NCBI GenBank assembly: GCA_017695015.1
Contig: JADIMD010000105.1
Coordinates: 1-32,365 of the forward strand
Length of the DNA: 32,365 nt
Direction of reading: 5' to 3'
Origin: Candidatus Cryptobacteroides faecigallinarum
GTDB lineage: Bacteria; Bacteroidota; Bacteroidia; Bacteroidales; UBA932
Shown: one piece after another, positions 25,274-32,365 of the stretch
How positions within the stretch are numbered: the first letter of the stretch is position 1
Layout: every line of letters begins with the position of its first letter
Program-made: the position numbers and the translations under genes
Notes under the pieces: model-generated
What the model saw: only the letters and a program-made list of their open reading frames with translations
Told to the model about the DNA's origin: nothing
Database searches by the model: none

Positions 25274-26755
25274 ATGGAACTTAAAGATCTGAATCCGGAG
25301 TTAGTCTGGAAAAATTTCTATGCGCTTACACAGATACCCCGTCCGTCCAAGAAAGAGGGGAAGGCAGCCGAATATCTCTATGATTTCGGCAAGTCGCTCG
25401 GACTGGAGACCATCAAGGATGAAATAGGGAATATAATTATCCGCAAGCCGGCGACTCCGGGGATGGAGAACCGCAAGGGCGTGATCCTGCAGGGACATAT
25501 GGACATGGTGCCGCAGAAGAACGCGGATGTGGAGCATGATTTCGAGAAAGATCCTATCCAGGCTTATGTGGACGGAGAATGGGTGCGTGCCAAAGGTACG
25601 ACGCTTGGCGCCGACAACGGAATAGGTGTGGCCATAGCACTTTCAGTGCTGGAATCCAAGGACTTGAAGCACGGACCTGTAGAAGTTCTTGTGACTACCG
25701 ACGAGGAGACAGGAATGACAGGGGCCCGTGCCCTCAAACCAGGACTTCTCAAAGGTGATATCCTGATAAATCTCGACTCAGAGACTGAAGGCGAGCTTTA
25801 TATCGGCTGTGCTGGAGGTCTTGACGCCACTGCATCAGGGGAGTACCGCAGGAAGGAGCATCCTGCAGGGTACGGATGCTGGAGCCTGGCTGCCAAGGGA
25901 ATGAAGGGAGGACATTCAGGAATGGATATCATCCTGTACAGGGCAAATGCCAACAAGGTTGCTGCAAGGGTGCTTTATGCGTTGCTGACAGAGGCGGATG
26001 TGAAGCTTGTGGATTTTGAGGGCGGTACATTGAGGAATGCTATCCCTCGCGAGGCCTTTGCTACATTATATATAAATGATGGCAAAACCGATGAGGCGAA
26101 GAAGGTGTTCGACCGTGTGACAGCTGAGATCAAGGCTGAATATGCAGGCACAGACCCGGATATGGAATTTATCCTCGAACCTTACAGGGAGGATGAAGGC
26201 CAGGCCTGCGATCCTGAAGCCTGCCTGTATGTGGATGAGGAAGATGCGCTCAGGCTTGTAAGGGCTGTGGTGGCATGTCCGGACGGAGTGGAAAGGATGA
26301 GTTCCGAGATCCCGGGGCTTGTGGAGACATCCAACAATTTCGCCATGGTGAATATCGAGAAGGGAAAATTCTCTGCAAAGACCCTTCTCCGCAGTTCTGT
26401 AGACACTGCCAAGGAAGCTCTTGCACAGAAGATAGCCTGTGTCTTTGCTCTGGCAGGCATCGAAACTTCATTTGCCGGCGGATACAGCGGATGGGCTCCG
26501 AATGCCACATCTCCGATTCTCCATACCATGAAGGAGGTCTATGGCAAGCTGTACGGCAAGGAGCCTGCAGTGATGGCTATCCATGCAGGACTTGAATGCG
26601 GTATCCTCAGCGGCGCCTACCCTCACTGGGACATGGTGTCATGCGGACCTACGATCCTCAGCCCTCATTCTCCGGACGAAAGGGTCAACATCGCCACCGT
26701 AGGAAAATGCTGGCAGTTCATCACCGCTGTCCTCGAAGCAATTCCAGAGAAATAA
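25274..26755 (+). CDS. pepD: Cytosolic aminoacyl-histidine dipeptidase (M20C)
   Basis: The 493-residue enzyme hydrolyses a broad range of dipeptides, including Xaa-His, in the cytoplasm with two zinc ions. The metal-binding residues of M20 peptidases are present: GHMD (His75, with Asp77), GADNGIG (bridging Asp114), TTDEETG (catalytic Glu144 and ligand Glu145), NLDSE (Asp168) and a C-terminal IHAGLECG. A lid domain is inserted between residues ~200 and 390. There is no signal peptide. Length is standard for PepD. It likely finishes the breakdown of peptides brought in by transporters such as the POT protein nearby. Confidence 0.96.
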   Translation: MELKDLNPELVWKNFYALTQIPRPSKKEGKAAEYLYDFGKSLGLETIKDEIGNIIIRKPATPGMENRKGVILQGHMDMVPQKNADVEHDFEKDPIQAYVDGEWVRAKGTTLGADNGIGVAIALSVLESKDLKHGPVEVLVTTDEETGMTGARALKPGLLKGDILINLDSETEGELYIGCAGGLDATASGEYRRKEHPAGYGCWSLAAKGMKGGHSGMDIILYRANANKVAARVLYALLTEADVKLVDFEGGTLRNAIPREAFATLYINDGKTDEAKKVFDRVTAEIKAEYAGTDPDMEFILEPYREDEGQACDPEACLYVDEEDALRLVRAVVACPDGVERMSSEIPGLVETSNNFAMVNIEKGKFSAKTLLRSSVDTAKEALAQKIACVFALAGIETSFAGGYSGWAPNATSPILHTMKEVYGKLYGKEPAVMAIHAGLECGILSGAYPHWDMVSCGPTILSPHSPDERVNIATVGKCWQFITAVLEAIPEK

Positions 26756-26767
26756 GGCGTCAGGCGC

Positions 26768-26797
26768 TTGTTTTGTGAAAAATAATTCCTATCTTTG
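26768..26797 (+). promoter_or_regulatory. rpsF operon promoter
   Basis: TTG (26768-26770) and TATCTTTG (26790-26797, exact TAnnTTTG) start 22 bp apart, the classic Bacteroidetes arrangement. Predicted transcription start is near 26801. Confidence 0.8.
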
Positions 26798-26799
26798 CA

Positions 26800-26830
26800 G
26801 CCCGTTTGTGGAAATTTGTCCGCAACGGGC
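26800..26830 (+). promoter_or_regulatory. 5' leader hairpin of the rpsF operon, possible S6:S18 binding site
   Basis: GCCCGTT (26800-26806) pairs with AACGGGC (26824-26830). An upper stem GTGGA/TCCGC sits above a single-base bulge. The hairpin is at the very 5' end of the predicted mRNA and contains CCG on its 3' side. S6:S18 complexes repress their own operon in many bacteria by binding a leader stem with a CCG element, so this is a reasonable candidate for that control. Confidence 0.45.
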
Positions 26831-26861
26831 TGATTTATTAACATTTATAATTTAAACACAA

Positions 26862-27200
26862 ATGATCAAACAGTACGAGACCGTTTTCATTGCAACTCCC
26901 GTTTTGTCTGAGGCCCAGATGAAGGAAGCGGTTGCCAAGTACACAGGTTTCATCAAGGAGAATGGTGGAGAGATTGTGTACGAAGAGGATTGGGGACTGC
27001 GTCAGCTTGCTTACCCTATCCAGAAGAAGACCACAGGATTCTATTATCTGATAGAGTTCAAGGCAGATTCACAGTTCGTTGACATGCTGGAGACCCAGTA
27101 TCGCCGTGACGAGAGAATCATCAGGTTCCTTACTTTCGCAATGGACAAGCACGCTATTGCCTATGCAGAGAAGAGAAGGGCTAACAAACAGGCTAAATAA
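26862..27200 (+). CDS. rpsF: 30S ribosomal protein S6
   Basis: The 112-residue product matches bS6: [15 protein letters not shown] at the start, [23 protein letters not shown] with the conserved [10 protein letters not shown] block, and [13 protein letters not shown] near the end. bS6 pairs with bS18 on the 30S platform. The gene heads the rpsF-rpsR-rplI operon. No Shine-Dalgarno sequence precedes its ATG, in contrast to the next two genes. Confidence 0.98.
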   Translation: MIKQYETVFIATPVLSEAQMKEAVAKYTGFIKENGGEIVYEEDWGLRQLAYPIQKKTTGFYYLIEFKADSQFVDMLETQYRRDERIIRFLTFAMDKHAIAYAEKRRANKQAK

Positions 27201-27205
27201 GGAGG
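27199..27205 (+). promoter_or_regulatory. Strong Shine-Dalgarno sequence before rpsR
   Basis: AAGGAGG overlaps the rpsF stop codon and lies 7 nt before the rpsR ATG. Such sequences are rare in Bacteroidetes, whose ribosomes hide the anti-SD behind bS21, bS18 and bS6. Confidence 0.85.
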
Positions 27206-27212
27206 ATGGACT

Positions 27213-27479
27213 ATGGCACAGAACAATGAAATTCGTTATCTCAACCCTCCTACAGTAGAGGTCAGGAAGAAGAAATACTGCCGTTTCAAAAGGGCAGGTA
27301 TCAAATATGTGGACTACAAGGATGCTGAATTCCTCAAGAAGTTCCTGAACGAGCAGGGTAAGATTCTCCCTCGCCGTCTCACCGGTACTTCTCTCAAGTT
27401 CCAGAGGAAGGTCGCACAGGCAGTCAAGAGAGCAAGGCATCTTGCACTCCTCCCATATGTAACGGATCTTTTGAAATAA
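27213..27479 (+). CDS. rpsR: 30S ribosomal protein S18
   Basis: The 88-residue product matches bS18: [19 protein letters not shown], then [20 protein letters not shown] and the basic end [19 protein letters not shown]. bS18 binds bS6 on the platform of the 30S subunit. In Bacteroidetes it helps to sequester the anti-Shine-Dalgarno tail of 16S rRNA. The gene lies 12 bp after rpsF with a strong SD, consistent with feedback on its own translation. Confidence 0.98.
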   Translation: MAQNNEIRYLNPPTVEVRKKKYCRFKRAGIKYVDYKDAEFLKKFLNEQGKILPRRLTGTSLKFQRKVAQAVKRARHLALLPYVTDLLK

Positions 27480-27484
27480 GGAGG
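27478..27484 (+). promoter_or_regulatory. Strong Shine-Dalgarno sequence before rplI
   Basis: AAGGAGG overlaps the rpsR stop codon and lies 8 nt before the rplI ATG. It repeats the arrangement seen before rpsR. Confidence 0.85.
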
Positions 27485-27492
27485 ACAGCTAT

Positions 27493-27942
27493 ATGGAGAT
27501 TATTCTTAAAAAAGATGTTGCGAAGCTCGGCAATGCCGATGATATCGTGAATGTAAAGGCAGGTTACGCTGTCAATTATCTTATCCCTCAGGGATATGCC
27601 ATCATGGCTACTCCATCTGCAAAGAAGGTTCTGGCAGAGAATATCCGTCAGCGTGCCCACAAGGAGGCTAAGCTCCGTTCTGATGCAGAGGCACTTGCAG
27701 CTAAGCTTGCTGAGGTTTCGGTAAAGCTTGCAGTGAAAGTGAGCGAGTCTGGCAAGATCTATGGCTCAGTAACTACTGCACAGCTCGCAGAGGCTCTTGT
27801 TGCAGCAGGCGTTGAGGTAGACAAGAAAGACATCACTATCGCTTCTGATATCAAGGAACTCGGAACTTACGAGGCTTCAGTAAAGTGCTACAAGGATATC
27901 AAGGGCACTGTGAAGTTTGAAGTTGTAGCAGAGGAGAAATAA
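27493..27942 (+). CDS. rplI: 50S ribosomal protein L9
   Basis: The 149-residue product matches bL9: the N-terminal block EIILKKDVAKLGNADDIVNVKAGYAVNYLIPQGYA (read in parts), a long connecting helix rich in Ala and Lys (~45-75), and the C-terminal domain with SGKIYGSVTTAQLAEAL. bL9 sits at the base of the L1 stalk. It is the last gene of the operon, followed by a strong terminator. Confidence 0.98.
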   Translation: MEIILKKDVAKLGNADDIVNVKAGYAVNYLIPQGYAIMATPSAKKVLAENIRQRAHKEAKLRSDAEALAAKLAEVSVKLAVKVSESGKIYGSVTTAQLAEALVAAGVEVDKKDITIASDIKELGTYEASVKCYKDIKGTVKFEVVAEEK

Positions 27943-27964
27943 TTCGCCGATACAACATGAATAT

Positions 27965-27998
27965 AAAATGGGATGATTCATTCGAGTCATCCCATTTT
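27965..27998. terminator. Terminator of the rpsF-rpsR-rplI operon
   Basis: A perfect 12-bp stem (AAAATGGGATGA at 27965-27976 with TCATCCCATTTT at 27987-27998) with a 10-nt loop continues into a T-run. The left A-run gives a weaker T-run on the minus strand, so it may also end the aminotransferase transcript. Confidence 0.93.
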
Positions 27999-28038
27999 TT
28001 GTCTCCGCTTCAGAATTTGTATATGCGGATTTGTTCGG

Positions 28039-29238
28039 TCAGCACCGTGTAGAGTTGTATTGCTGAAGCGCCTTGCCGAGGATTGCAGTCGCGCGCTGCA
28101 GGTCGGCTGCATTGAGTACATACGCAATCCTGACTTCAGAGAGCCCGAGCCCAGGTGTGATGTAGAATCCCGAAGCCGGTGCCATCATGACGGTCTCCCC
28201 GTTGTCGCTGAAGTCGCTCAGGCACCATGAGCAGAAGTCTTCGGCATTTTCTACAGGCAGGGATGCTATCACATAGAATGCTCCCTGAGGCCTGATGACC
28301 TTGATGCCGGGAATGTTCTGCAGGCATTCTACCAGGACATTTCTCCTGTGCCGGTATTCCTTTGCAATCGGATCGAGATATGCATGCCCGGCACTGAAAG
28401 ATGCTTCTGCGACAATCTGCCCGATGAGAGGAGGACTGAGCCTTGCCTGGGCAAGTTTGAGGAAGCCTTCCGCAACTGCCTTGTTTTTTGTGATGACCGC
28501 TCCTATGCGGATGCCGCATTCCGAGAATCTTTTGGACATTGAGTCGAAAATCACTACATTCTCATCAACGCCCTCAAGGTGTCCTGCGGAGAAGAAATCC
28601 ATTCCGTCATAGACGAATTCCCTGTACACCTCGTCTGCAAAAAGAAAGATTCCATGCCGCTTTACAATTTCTGCAAGCATTTCCATTTCTTCCCTGGAGT
28701 ACAGGCTTCCGGAAGGGTTGTTGGGATTGCAGATGAGTATCGCCCTGGTCCTGTCAGTGATGAGCTCTTCGAATCTTTCTGCCGGAGGCAGGGCAAATCC
28801 GTTGTCTATGCTTGTGGTTATCGGGACTACCTTGACTCCTGCCGCAGCTGCAAATGACAGGTAATTGGCATATGTCGGTTCGGTGGTGATGATTTCATCC
28901 CCCGGGTCCATGCATGTGATGAACGAGAACAGGACTGCTTCGGATGCACCTGTAGTGACGATAATCTCATCAGGGGAGTATTTCATCCCGAAATCGGCAT
29001 AGTATTCTGAAATCCTTTGCCTTAAAGACAGGAAGCCTTGCGAAGGGCTGTATTCCAGTACTTTACGGTCAATCTTCCTCATGGCGTCCATCCCTTCTTC
29101 CGGAGTGTGGATGTCCGGCTGGCCTATGTTGAGATGGTATACCTTGATCCCTCTCGACTTTGCCTCGTCAGCAAGAGGAGTGAGTTTGCGGATCGGAGAC
29201 AGGGGGATTTCCTGTATCCTGTCAGAAATGTCTTTCAT
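28039..29238 (-). CDS. Class I/II PLP-dependent aminotransferase
   Basis: The 399-residue cytoplasmic enzyme has the fold-type I aminotransferase motifs: LNIGQPDI near residue 37, TTGASEA (95-101), NPNNPSG (171-177, Asn174 contacts PLP), ADEVY (Asp202) and SMSKRFS, with Lys236 as the PLP-binding lysine. The C-terminal substrate-binding Arg is in EVRIAYV. The family transfers amino groups between amino acids and 2-oxo acids, with aspartate or aromatic amino acids the most common substrates; the exact substrate cannot be set. It lies 12 bp after the acyl-CoA synthetase gene and is the last gene of a minus-strand cluster. Confidence 0.92.
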   Translation of the reverse strand: MKDISDRIQEIPLSPIRKLTPLADEAKSRGIKVYHLNIGQPDIHTPEEGMDAMRKIDRKVLEYSPSQGFLSLRQRISEYYADFGMKYSPDEIIVTTGASEAVLFSFITCMDPGDEIITTEPTYANYLSFAAAAGVKVVPITTSIDNGFALPPAERFEELITDRTRAILICNPNNPSGSLYSREEMEMLAEIVKRHGIFLFADEVYREFVYDGMDFFSAGHLEGVDENVVIFDSMSKRFSECGIRIGAVITKNKAVAEGFLKLAQARLSPPLIGQIVAEASFSAGHAYLDPIAKEYRHRRNVLVECLQNIPGIKVIRPQGAFYVIASLPVENAEDFCSWCLSDFSDNGETVMMAPASGFYITPGLGLSEVRIAYVLNAADLQRATAILGKALQQYNSTRC

Positions 29239-29250
29239 ATGGCAGGCTAT

Positions 29251-30969
29251 TTAGAGGTCCTTTTTGTTTTCGTCGGATTCCTTTGTTTCAGCGGTGTGGT
29301 CCGGTTTCACGGATTCCTTGGGCTTGTCGCCTTTCTTGTATTTGAACCGTCTGATTTTCATTGTCGCGGTCTTTTCAAAAGGCTCTTTCACCACCTCTAC
29401 GGAATTGACTTTCGACGACTTGCTGACATGTCTGTTGACATAGTTGAGCACGGCCTGTTTCCTCGCTTCGAGCTTCTCGAAGAACTTGTCTTCTCCCTCC
29501 TGGTCCCAGTCGATGATGTTGTCGTTGAACTGGACGAGGGCTACAAGTCTGCCGTCCCTCTCCATCACGATGGATTCGTTCACCTCGTCCATGTCATTGA
29601 TGACCTTTTCTATCTCCTCTGGATAGATGTTCTCTCCTGATGGCCCGATGATCATGTTGTTGAGCCTGCCCTTGATATAGTAGCGGCCTTTTTCATCCCG
29701 TATGGCGAGGTCGTTGGTGCGCAGCCATCCGTCGTCGGTAAACATTGTCCTTGTGCGTGCAGGGTCCTTGTAATATCCAAGCATTACATTGTCCCCCTTC
29801 ACCTGGATTTCCCCTTCGCCTTTGGCGTTCACATCGTTGAGTCTGACTGTGACATTCCATGCCGCACCTCCTGTGGAGCCTATCTTGGTCTGCTTGGTGT
29901 TGGCAGTGCAGATCAGAGGGGCGCACTCGGTCATTCCGTAGCCTATGGCATAAGGGAATTTGGCCATCTTGAGGAACGACTCCACAGTCTCGTCGAGCTT
30001 GGCACCGCCTATTCCGAAGAATTTCAGCCTGCCGCCGAATGTGGCTTTCAGTTTCATTCCTATGAACCAGTACAGCAGCTTAGGCATTTTCTCTTTCATC
30101 CAGCTGAGAATGCGGCTGTGGGCGATGGTCGGCACAACGCTGTTCTTGTATATCTTCTCGATGACGAGAGGAACGGAAAGCATTATGGTAGGCTTTACCG
30201 TCTTGATGGCAGGGAGAAGTACCGACGGTGTAGGCGGTTTCTGGATGTAGTAGACGCAGGCTCCCACGAAAATAGGGTAGAGCACTCCGATGCTGAGTTC
30301 ATAGGTATGCGGCATAGGCAGGATCGAGAGCCATTTGTCCTTCTCCGTACACTTGTGGGCATGGTATGAAATCTTGACATTGGTGATGAGGTTGCGGTGG
30401 CTGAGCATCACTCCCTTTGCGCTGCCTGTAGTCCCGGAAGTGTAGATGATGGTGGCCAGGTCGTCCGGGAGAGGGCTGATAACGCGCCCGTTGCATGTGT
30501 AGGACGAGTCATCCCTTTTTATTATCTCGAATTTTTCGATGTCGATGACCAGCACCATTTTGTCGATGCATTCCTGGCTGAGTTTTGGAAGCAGTCTCTG
30601 CGACACGAATATGGCCTTGCATTCTGAATGATTGAGGATATTCGTTATTTCTGTAGGGGAGGAGTCAGGAAGGATAGGAACGGAAATCCTGCCGAAAGGT
30701 ACGAGTGAAAACATTGCGACAGTCCAGTTAGGCATGTTCTGGGAGAGGATAGCCACCCTGTCGCCTGCTCCGATCCCGTATCTGGAAAGTCTTGCCGAGA
30801 TCTCGTCGCATTTCTTTCTGAAGCTGCCGTAGGTGTATCCCATGTCCGCACCGAGCATTTCGGACATCTTGTTCTTTTCGTAGAGCGTTGTGGAATAGTC
30901 GTACAGTTTAGCGAGAGTATCCACATATTTTTCTCGCAATTTCAGAATCTGACGCGATATTATATTCAT
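29251..30969 (-). CDS. AMP-forming long-chain acyl-CoA (or acyl-ACP) synthetase
   Basis: The 572-residue enzyme activates a fatty acid with ATP to an acyl-adenylate and transfers it to CoA or ACP. Motifs of the ANL superfamily are present: the P-loop YTSGTTGSAKG (176-186), YGMTECAPL, the ATP-binding WLRTNDLAIRDEKGRYYIKGR with the catalytic Asp, and NMIIGPSGENIYPEEIE in the C-terminal lid. A lysine-rich tail ends the protein. An in-frame ATG at 31023 would add 18 unusual residues; the start at 30969 (MNIISRQILKLREKY) was preferred. It directly follows a PlsC-like acyltransferase gene, which suggests a shared role in phospholipid or fatty acid recycling. Confidence 0.93.
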   Translation of the reverse strand: MNIISRQILKLREKYVDTLAKLYDYSTTLYEKNKMSEMLGADMGYTYGSFRKKCDEISARLSRYGIGAGDRVAILSQNMPNWTVAMFSLVPFGRISVPILPDSSPTEITNILNHSECKAIFVSQRLLPKLSQECIDKMVLVIDIEKFEIIKRDDSSYTCNGRVISPLPDDLATIIYTSGTTGSAKGVMLSHRNLITNVKISYHAHKCTEKDKWLSILPMPHTYELSIGVLYPIFVGACVYYIQKPPTPSVLLPAIKTVKPTIMLSVPLVIEKIYKNSVVPTIAHSRILSWMKEKMPKLLYWFIGMKLKATFGGRLKFFGIGGAKLDETVESFLKMAKFPYAIGYGMTECAPLICTANTKQTKIGSTGGAAWNVTVRLNDVNAKGEGEIQVKGDNVMLGYYKDPARTRTMFTDDGWLRTNDLAIRDEKGRYYIKGRLNNMIIGPSGENIYPEEIEKVINDMDEVNESIVMERDGRLVALVQFNDNIIDWDQEGEDKFFEKLEARKQAVLNYVNRHVSKSSKVNSVEVVKEPFEKTATMKIRRFKYKKGDKPKESVKPDHTAETKESDENKKDL

Positions 30970-31029
30970 TCCTTTGTGTGTGTAGAGGGTTATGAAAAGT
31001 CCTGGCGTTTGCCTGCAAAACAAATGCCG

Positions 31030-31584
31030 TCAGTGGGTGATGTAATCCTTGGGATATTTCCCGACGAGGTGGAGGCTTTCGTAAATCTCCTGGATGCGTG
31101 CCATATCTGCCTTGGCATCATCTGAAATCTCGAATTTCTGGTATATCCCGACCCGTTTTGTGCCCCAGTCGAAGTAAGAGATGTACACGGGCACTCCTGT
31201 CTCCTTGGCAATGATATGGAAGCCTGCCTTCCATCTTTTGACCGGTTTCCTTGTGCCTTCCGGGGCTATTGCAAGGTGGAATTTCTCCCTTTTCTCCATT
31301 TCGTGTATGACACTGAGCACGATGGATGACGGATTTTTCCTGTTCACGGGGATTCCTCCCATTTTTCGGATGACCCATCCGAGTACCGGCCATTTGAAGA
31401 ACTCCTCCTTTACCATGCACAGGGCGTCACCGCCGACGGATTTATAGAAAAGGTATGAAACGACAAAGTCCCAGATAGAAGTGTGCGGCGCACCGAGGAG
31501 GATGCATTTGTCATCAGGGGCAGTGCCTCCGACAGGAGTCCATCCCCAGATTTTCAGCAGAAAGCCGCAAAATTTTCTCCACAT
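31030..31584 (-). CDS. PlsC-like lysophospholipid acyltransferase
   Basis: The 184-residue protein has the glycerolipid acyltransferase motifs HTSIWD (HX4D, His34 to Asp39), KEEFFKWPVLGW, GGIPVNRK and APEGTRKP (107-114). It likely transfers an acyl chain to a lysophospholipid or related acceptor at the inner face of the membrane. It is shorter than 1-acylglycerol-3-phosphate acyltransferases from Proteobacteria, but of the length common in Bacteroidetes. It starts 4 bp after the parE stop and ends about 60 bp before the acyl-CoA synthetase start, so the three are probably co-transcribed. Confidence 0.88.
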   Translation of the reverse strand: MWRKFCGFLLKIWGWTPVGGTAPDDKCILLGAPHTSIWDFVVSYLFYKSVGGDALCMVKEEFFKWPVLGWVIRKMGGIPVNRKNPSSIVLSVIHEMEKREKFHLAIAPEGTRKPVKRWKAGFHIIAKETGVPVYISYFDWGTKRVGIYQKFEISDDAKADMARIQEIYESLHLVGKYPKDYITH

Positions 31585-31588
31585 ATTG

Positions 31589-32365
31589 TCAAATATTTAC
31601 ATCTTCCAGCTCTTCCTCGCTGCGGAGATTGAGCCGGATGAACTGTTGTCTGTCTATAGTGTTTTTCCCCATGTAGAATTCGAGCAGTTCGGCAATGCTT
31701 TCTTCGTCATTGAGCTGGACAATGTCCAGCTTCATGTCATCCCCGATGAAATGTACGAATTCGTCAGACGAAATCTCTCCGAGACCTTTGAAGCGGGTGA
31801 CTTCAATGCCCTTGCCGAGAGACTTGATGGCTGCCTCCTTCTCTTCTGAGGAATAGCAGTATCTCACCTCCTTCTTGTTGCGGACCCTGAAAAGCGGGGT
31901 CTGGAGGATGTACACATGTCCCCTGCGGACGAGTTCAGGGTAATACTTCAGGAAGAATGTCAGCACAAGGAGCCTGATGTGCATTCCGTCATCATCGGCA
32001 TCCGTAGCCACTATTATGTTGTTGTACCGGAGATTGTCCATGTCCTCTTCCACCCCGAGGGCCGCTATAAGCAGGTTGAGCTCCTCATTCTCGGCGACTT
32101 TCTTGCGGCTTTCCTTGTAGGAGTTTATCGGCTTGCCGCGCAGGCTGAACACCGCCTGGTTCTCTGCATTCCTGACCTTCGTGATGGTTCCGCTTGCGGA
32201 GTCTCCTTCCGTGATGAATATGCTTGTCAGCTCTGTCTCGTGCTGCCTGTTCTTGGACAGCCTGTCGTTGTAGTGGATGCGGCAGTCACGGAGCTTCTTG
32301 TTGTATACGCTTGCCCTTCTTGTCCTTTCCCTCGTCTTTTTCTGGATGCCTGAAATCTCCTTCCT
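31589..32365 (-). CDS. parE: DNA topoisomerase IV subunit B, C-terminal part (5' end outside window)
   Basis: The last 258 codons are in the window and the frame is open to the right edge. The TOPRIM domain is clear: [10 protein letters not shown] (Mg-binding Glu), then [14 protein letters not shown] and [22 protein letters not shown] (DxD motif). The block [15 protein letters not shown] and [17 protein letters not shown] are the GyrB/ParE C-terminal region. The sequence [12 protein letters not shown] and FSLRGKPIN resemble the ParE branch of Bacteroidetes rather than GyrB, which usually reads VEGDSAGGSA. With ParC it decatenates replicated chromosomes. A GTG at 32150-32152 is an internal Val codon, not a start. 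Confidence 0.93.
   Translation of the reverse strand, partial: RKEISGIQKKTRERTRRASVYNKKLRDCRIHYNDRLSKNRQHETELTSIFITEGDSASGTITKVRNAENQAVFSLRGKPINSYKESRKKVAENEELNLLIAALGVEEDMDNLRYNNIIVATDADDDGMHIRLLVLTFFLKYYPELVRRGHVYILQTPLFRVRNKKEVRYCYSSEEKEAAIKSLGKGIEVTRFKGLGEISSDEFVHFIGDDMKLDIVQLNDEESIAELLEFYMGKNTIDRQQFIRLNLRSEEELEDVNI

Noticed and set aside
30970..31023. Upstream start for the acyl-CoA synthetase
   Set aside because: The added residues look non-coding, and the downstream start gives a typical N-terminus. The choice is not certain.

Overview
The window looks like chromosome from a member of the order Bacteroidales (Bacteroidota). The evidence is a SusC/SusD pair, many short-lobed lipoproteins, TAnnTTTG-type -7 promoter elements, almost no Shine-Dalgarno sequences, a DUF4831 protein, and ribosomal and topoisomerase IV proteins with Bacteroidetes-style sequences. 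Base composition is near 50% GC. I cannot fix the family or genus. No tRNA, rRNA, CRISPR array, insertion sequence or phage gene was seen.

Positions 1-16014 hold a polysaccharide utilisation locus (PUL) for an alpha-mannose-type glycan. At the left edge is a secreted histidine phosphatase (minus strand, 3' end outside the window). Divergent from it is an 836-residue protein that appears to be a membrane-spanning transcription factor: a periplasmic LamG-like and Kelch-like sensor, one membrane helix, and a cytoplasmic SARP-type winged helix plus BTAD-like helical domain. Next comes a tight plus-strand operon: a metallophosphoesterase lipoprotein, a lipoprotein with three ~97-residue repeats, SusC, SusD, and a GH99-like lipoprotein. 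It ends at a bidirectional terminator and converges on a minus-strand pair, GH92 alpha-mannosidase and GH71/99-like enzyme. The three transcription units (regulator, susCD operon, GH operon) share an unusual promoter layout: three TTAA-type boxes phased 11-12 bp apart, ending 14-15 bp before a TAnnTTT(G/A) element. This is the best candidate for a new system in the window: a one-component transmembrane SARP-like regulator with a tandem-repeat operator. The functional link is inference.

Positions 16104-24001 are mostly housekeeping. They hold pnp, rpsO (both minus), a periplasmic GH3 beta-glucosidase, a divergent YgjP-type zinc metallopeptidase, and a POT-family peptide transporter. Positions 24139-26755 carry a DUF4831 protein and the dipeptidase PepD. 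Positions 26768-27998 are the rpsF-rpsR-rplI operon with a clear promoter, a 5' leader hairpin, a terminator, and strong Shine-Dalgarno sequences before rpsR and rplI only. Positions 28039-32365 are a compact minus-strand cluster: the 3' part of parE, a PlsC-like acyltransferase, an AMP-forming acyl-CoA synthetase and a class I aminotransferase.

In the proposed PUL scheme, surface lipoproteins bind and cut the glycan, SusCD imports fragments, and periplasmic GH92 and GH71/99-like enzymes trim alpha-mannosides. The two phosphatases may remove phosphate from a phosphorylated glycan. The membrane regulator would sense fragments in the periplasm and switch on all three units.
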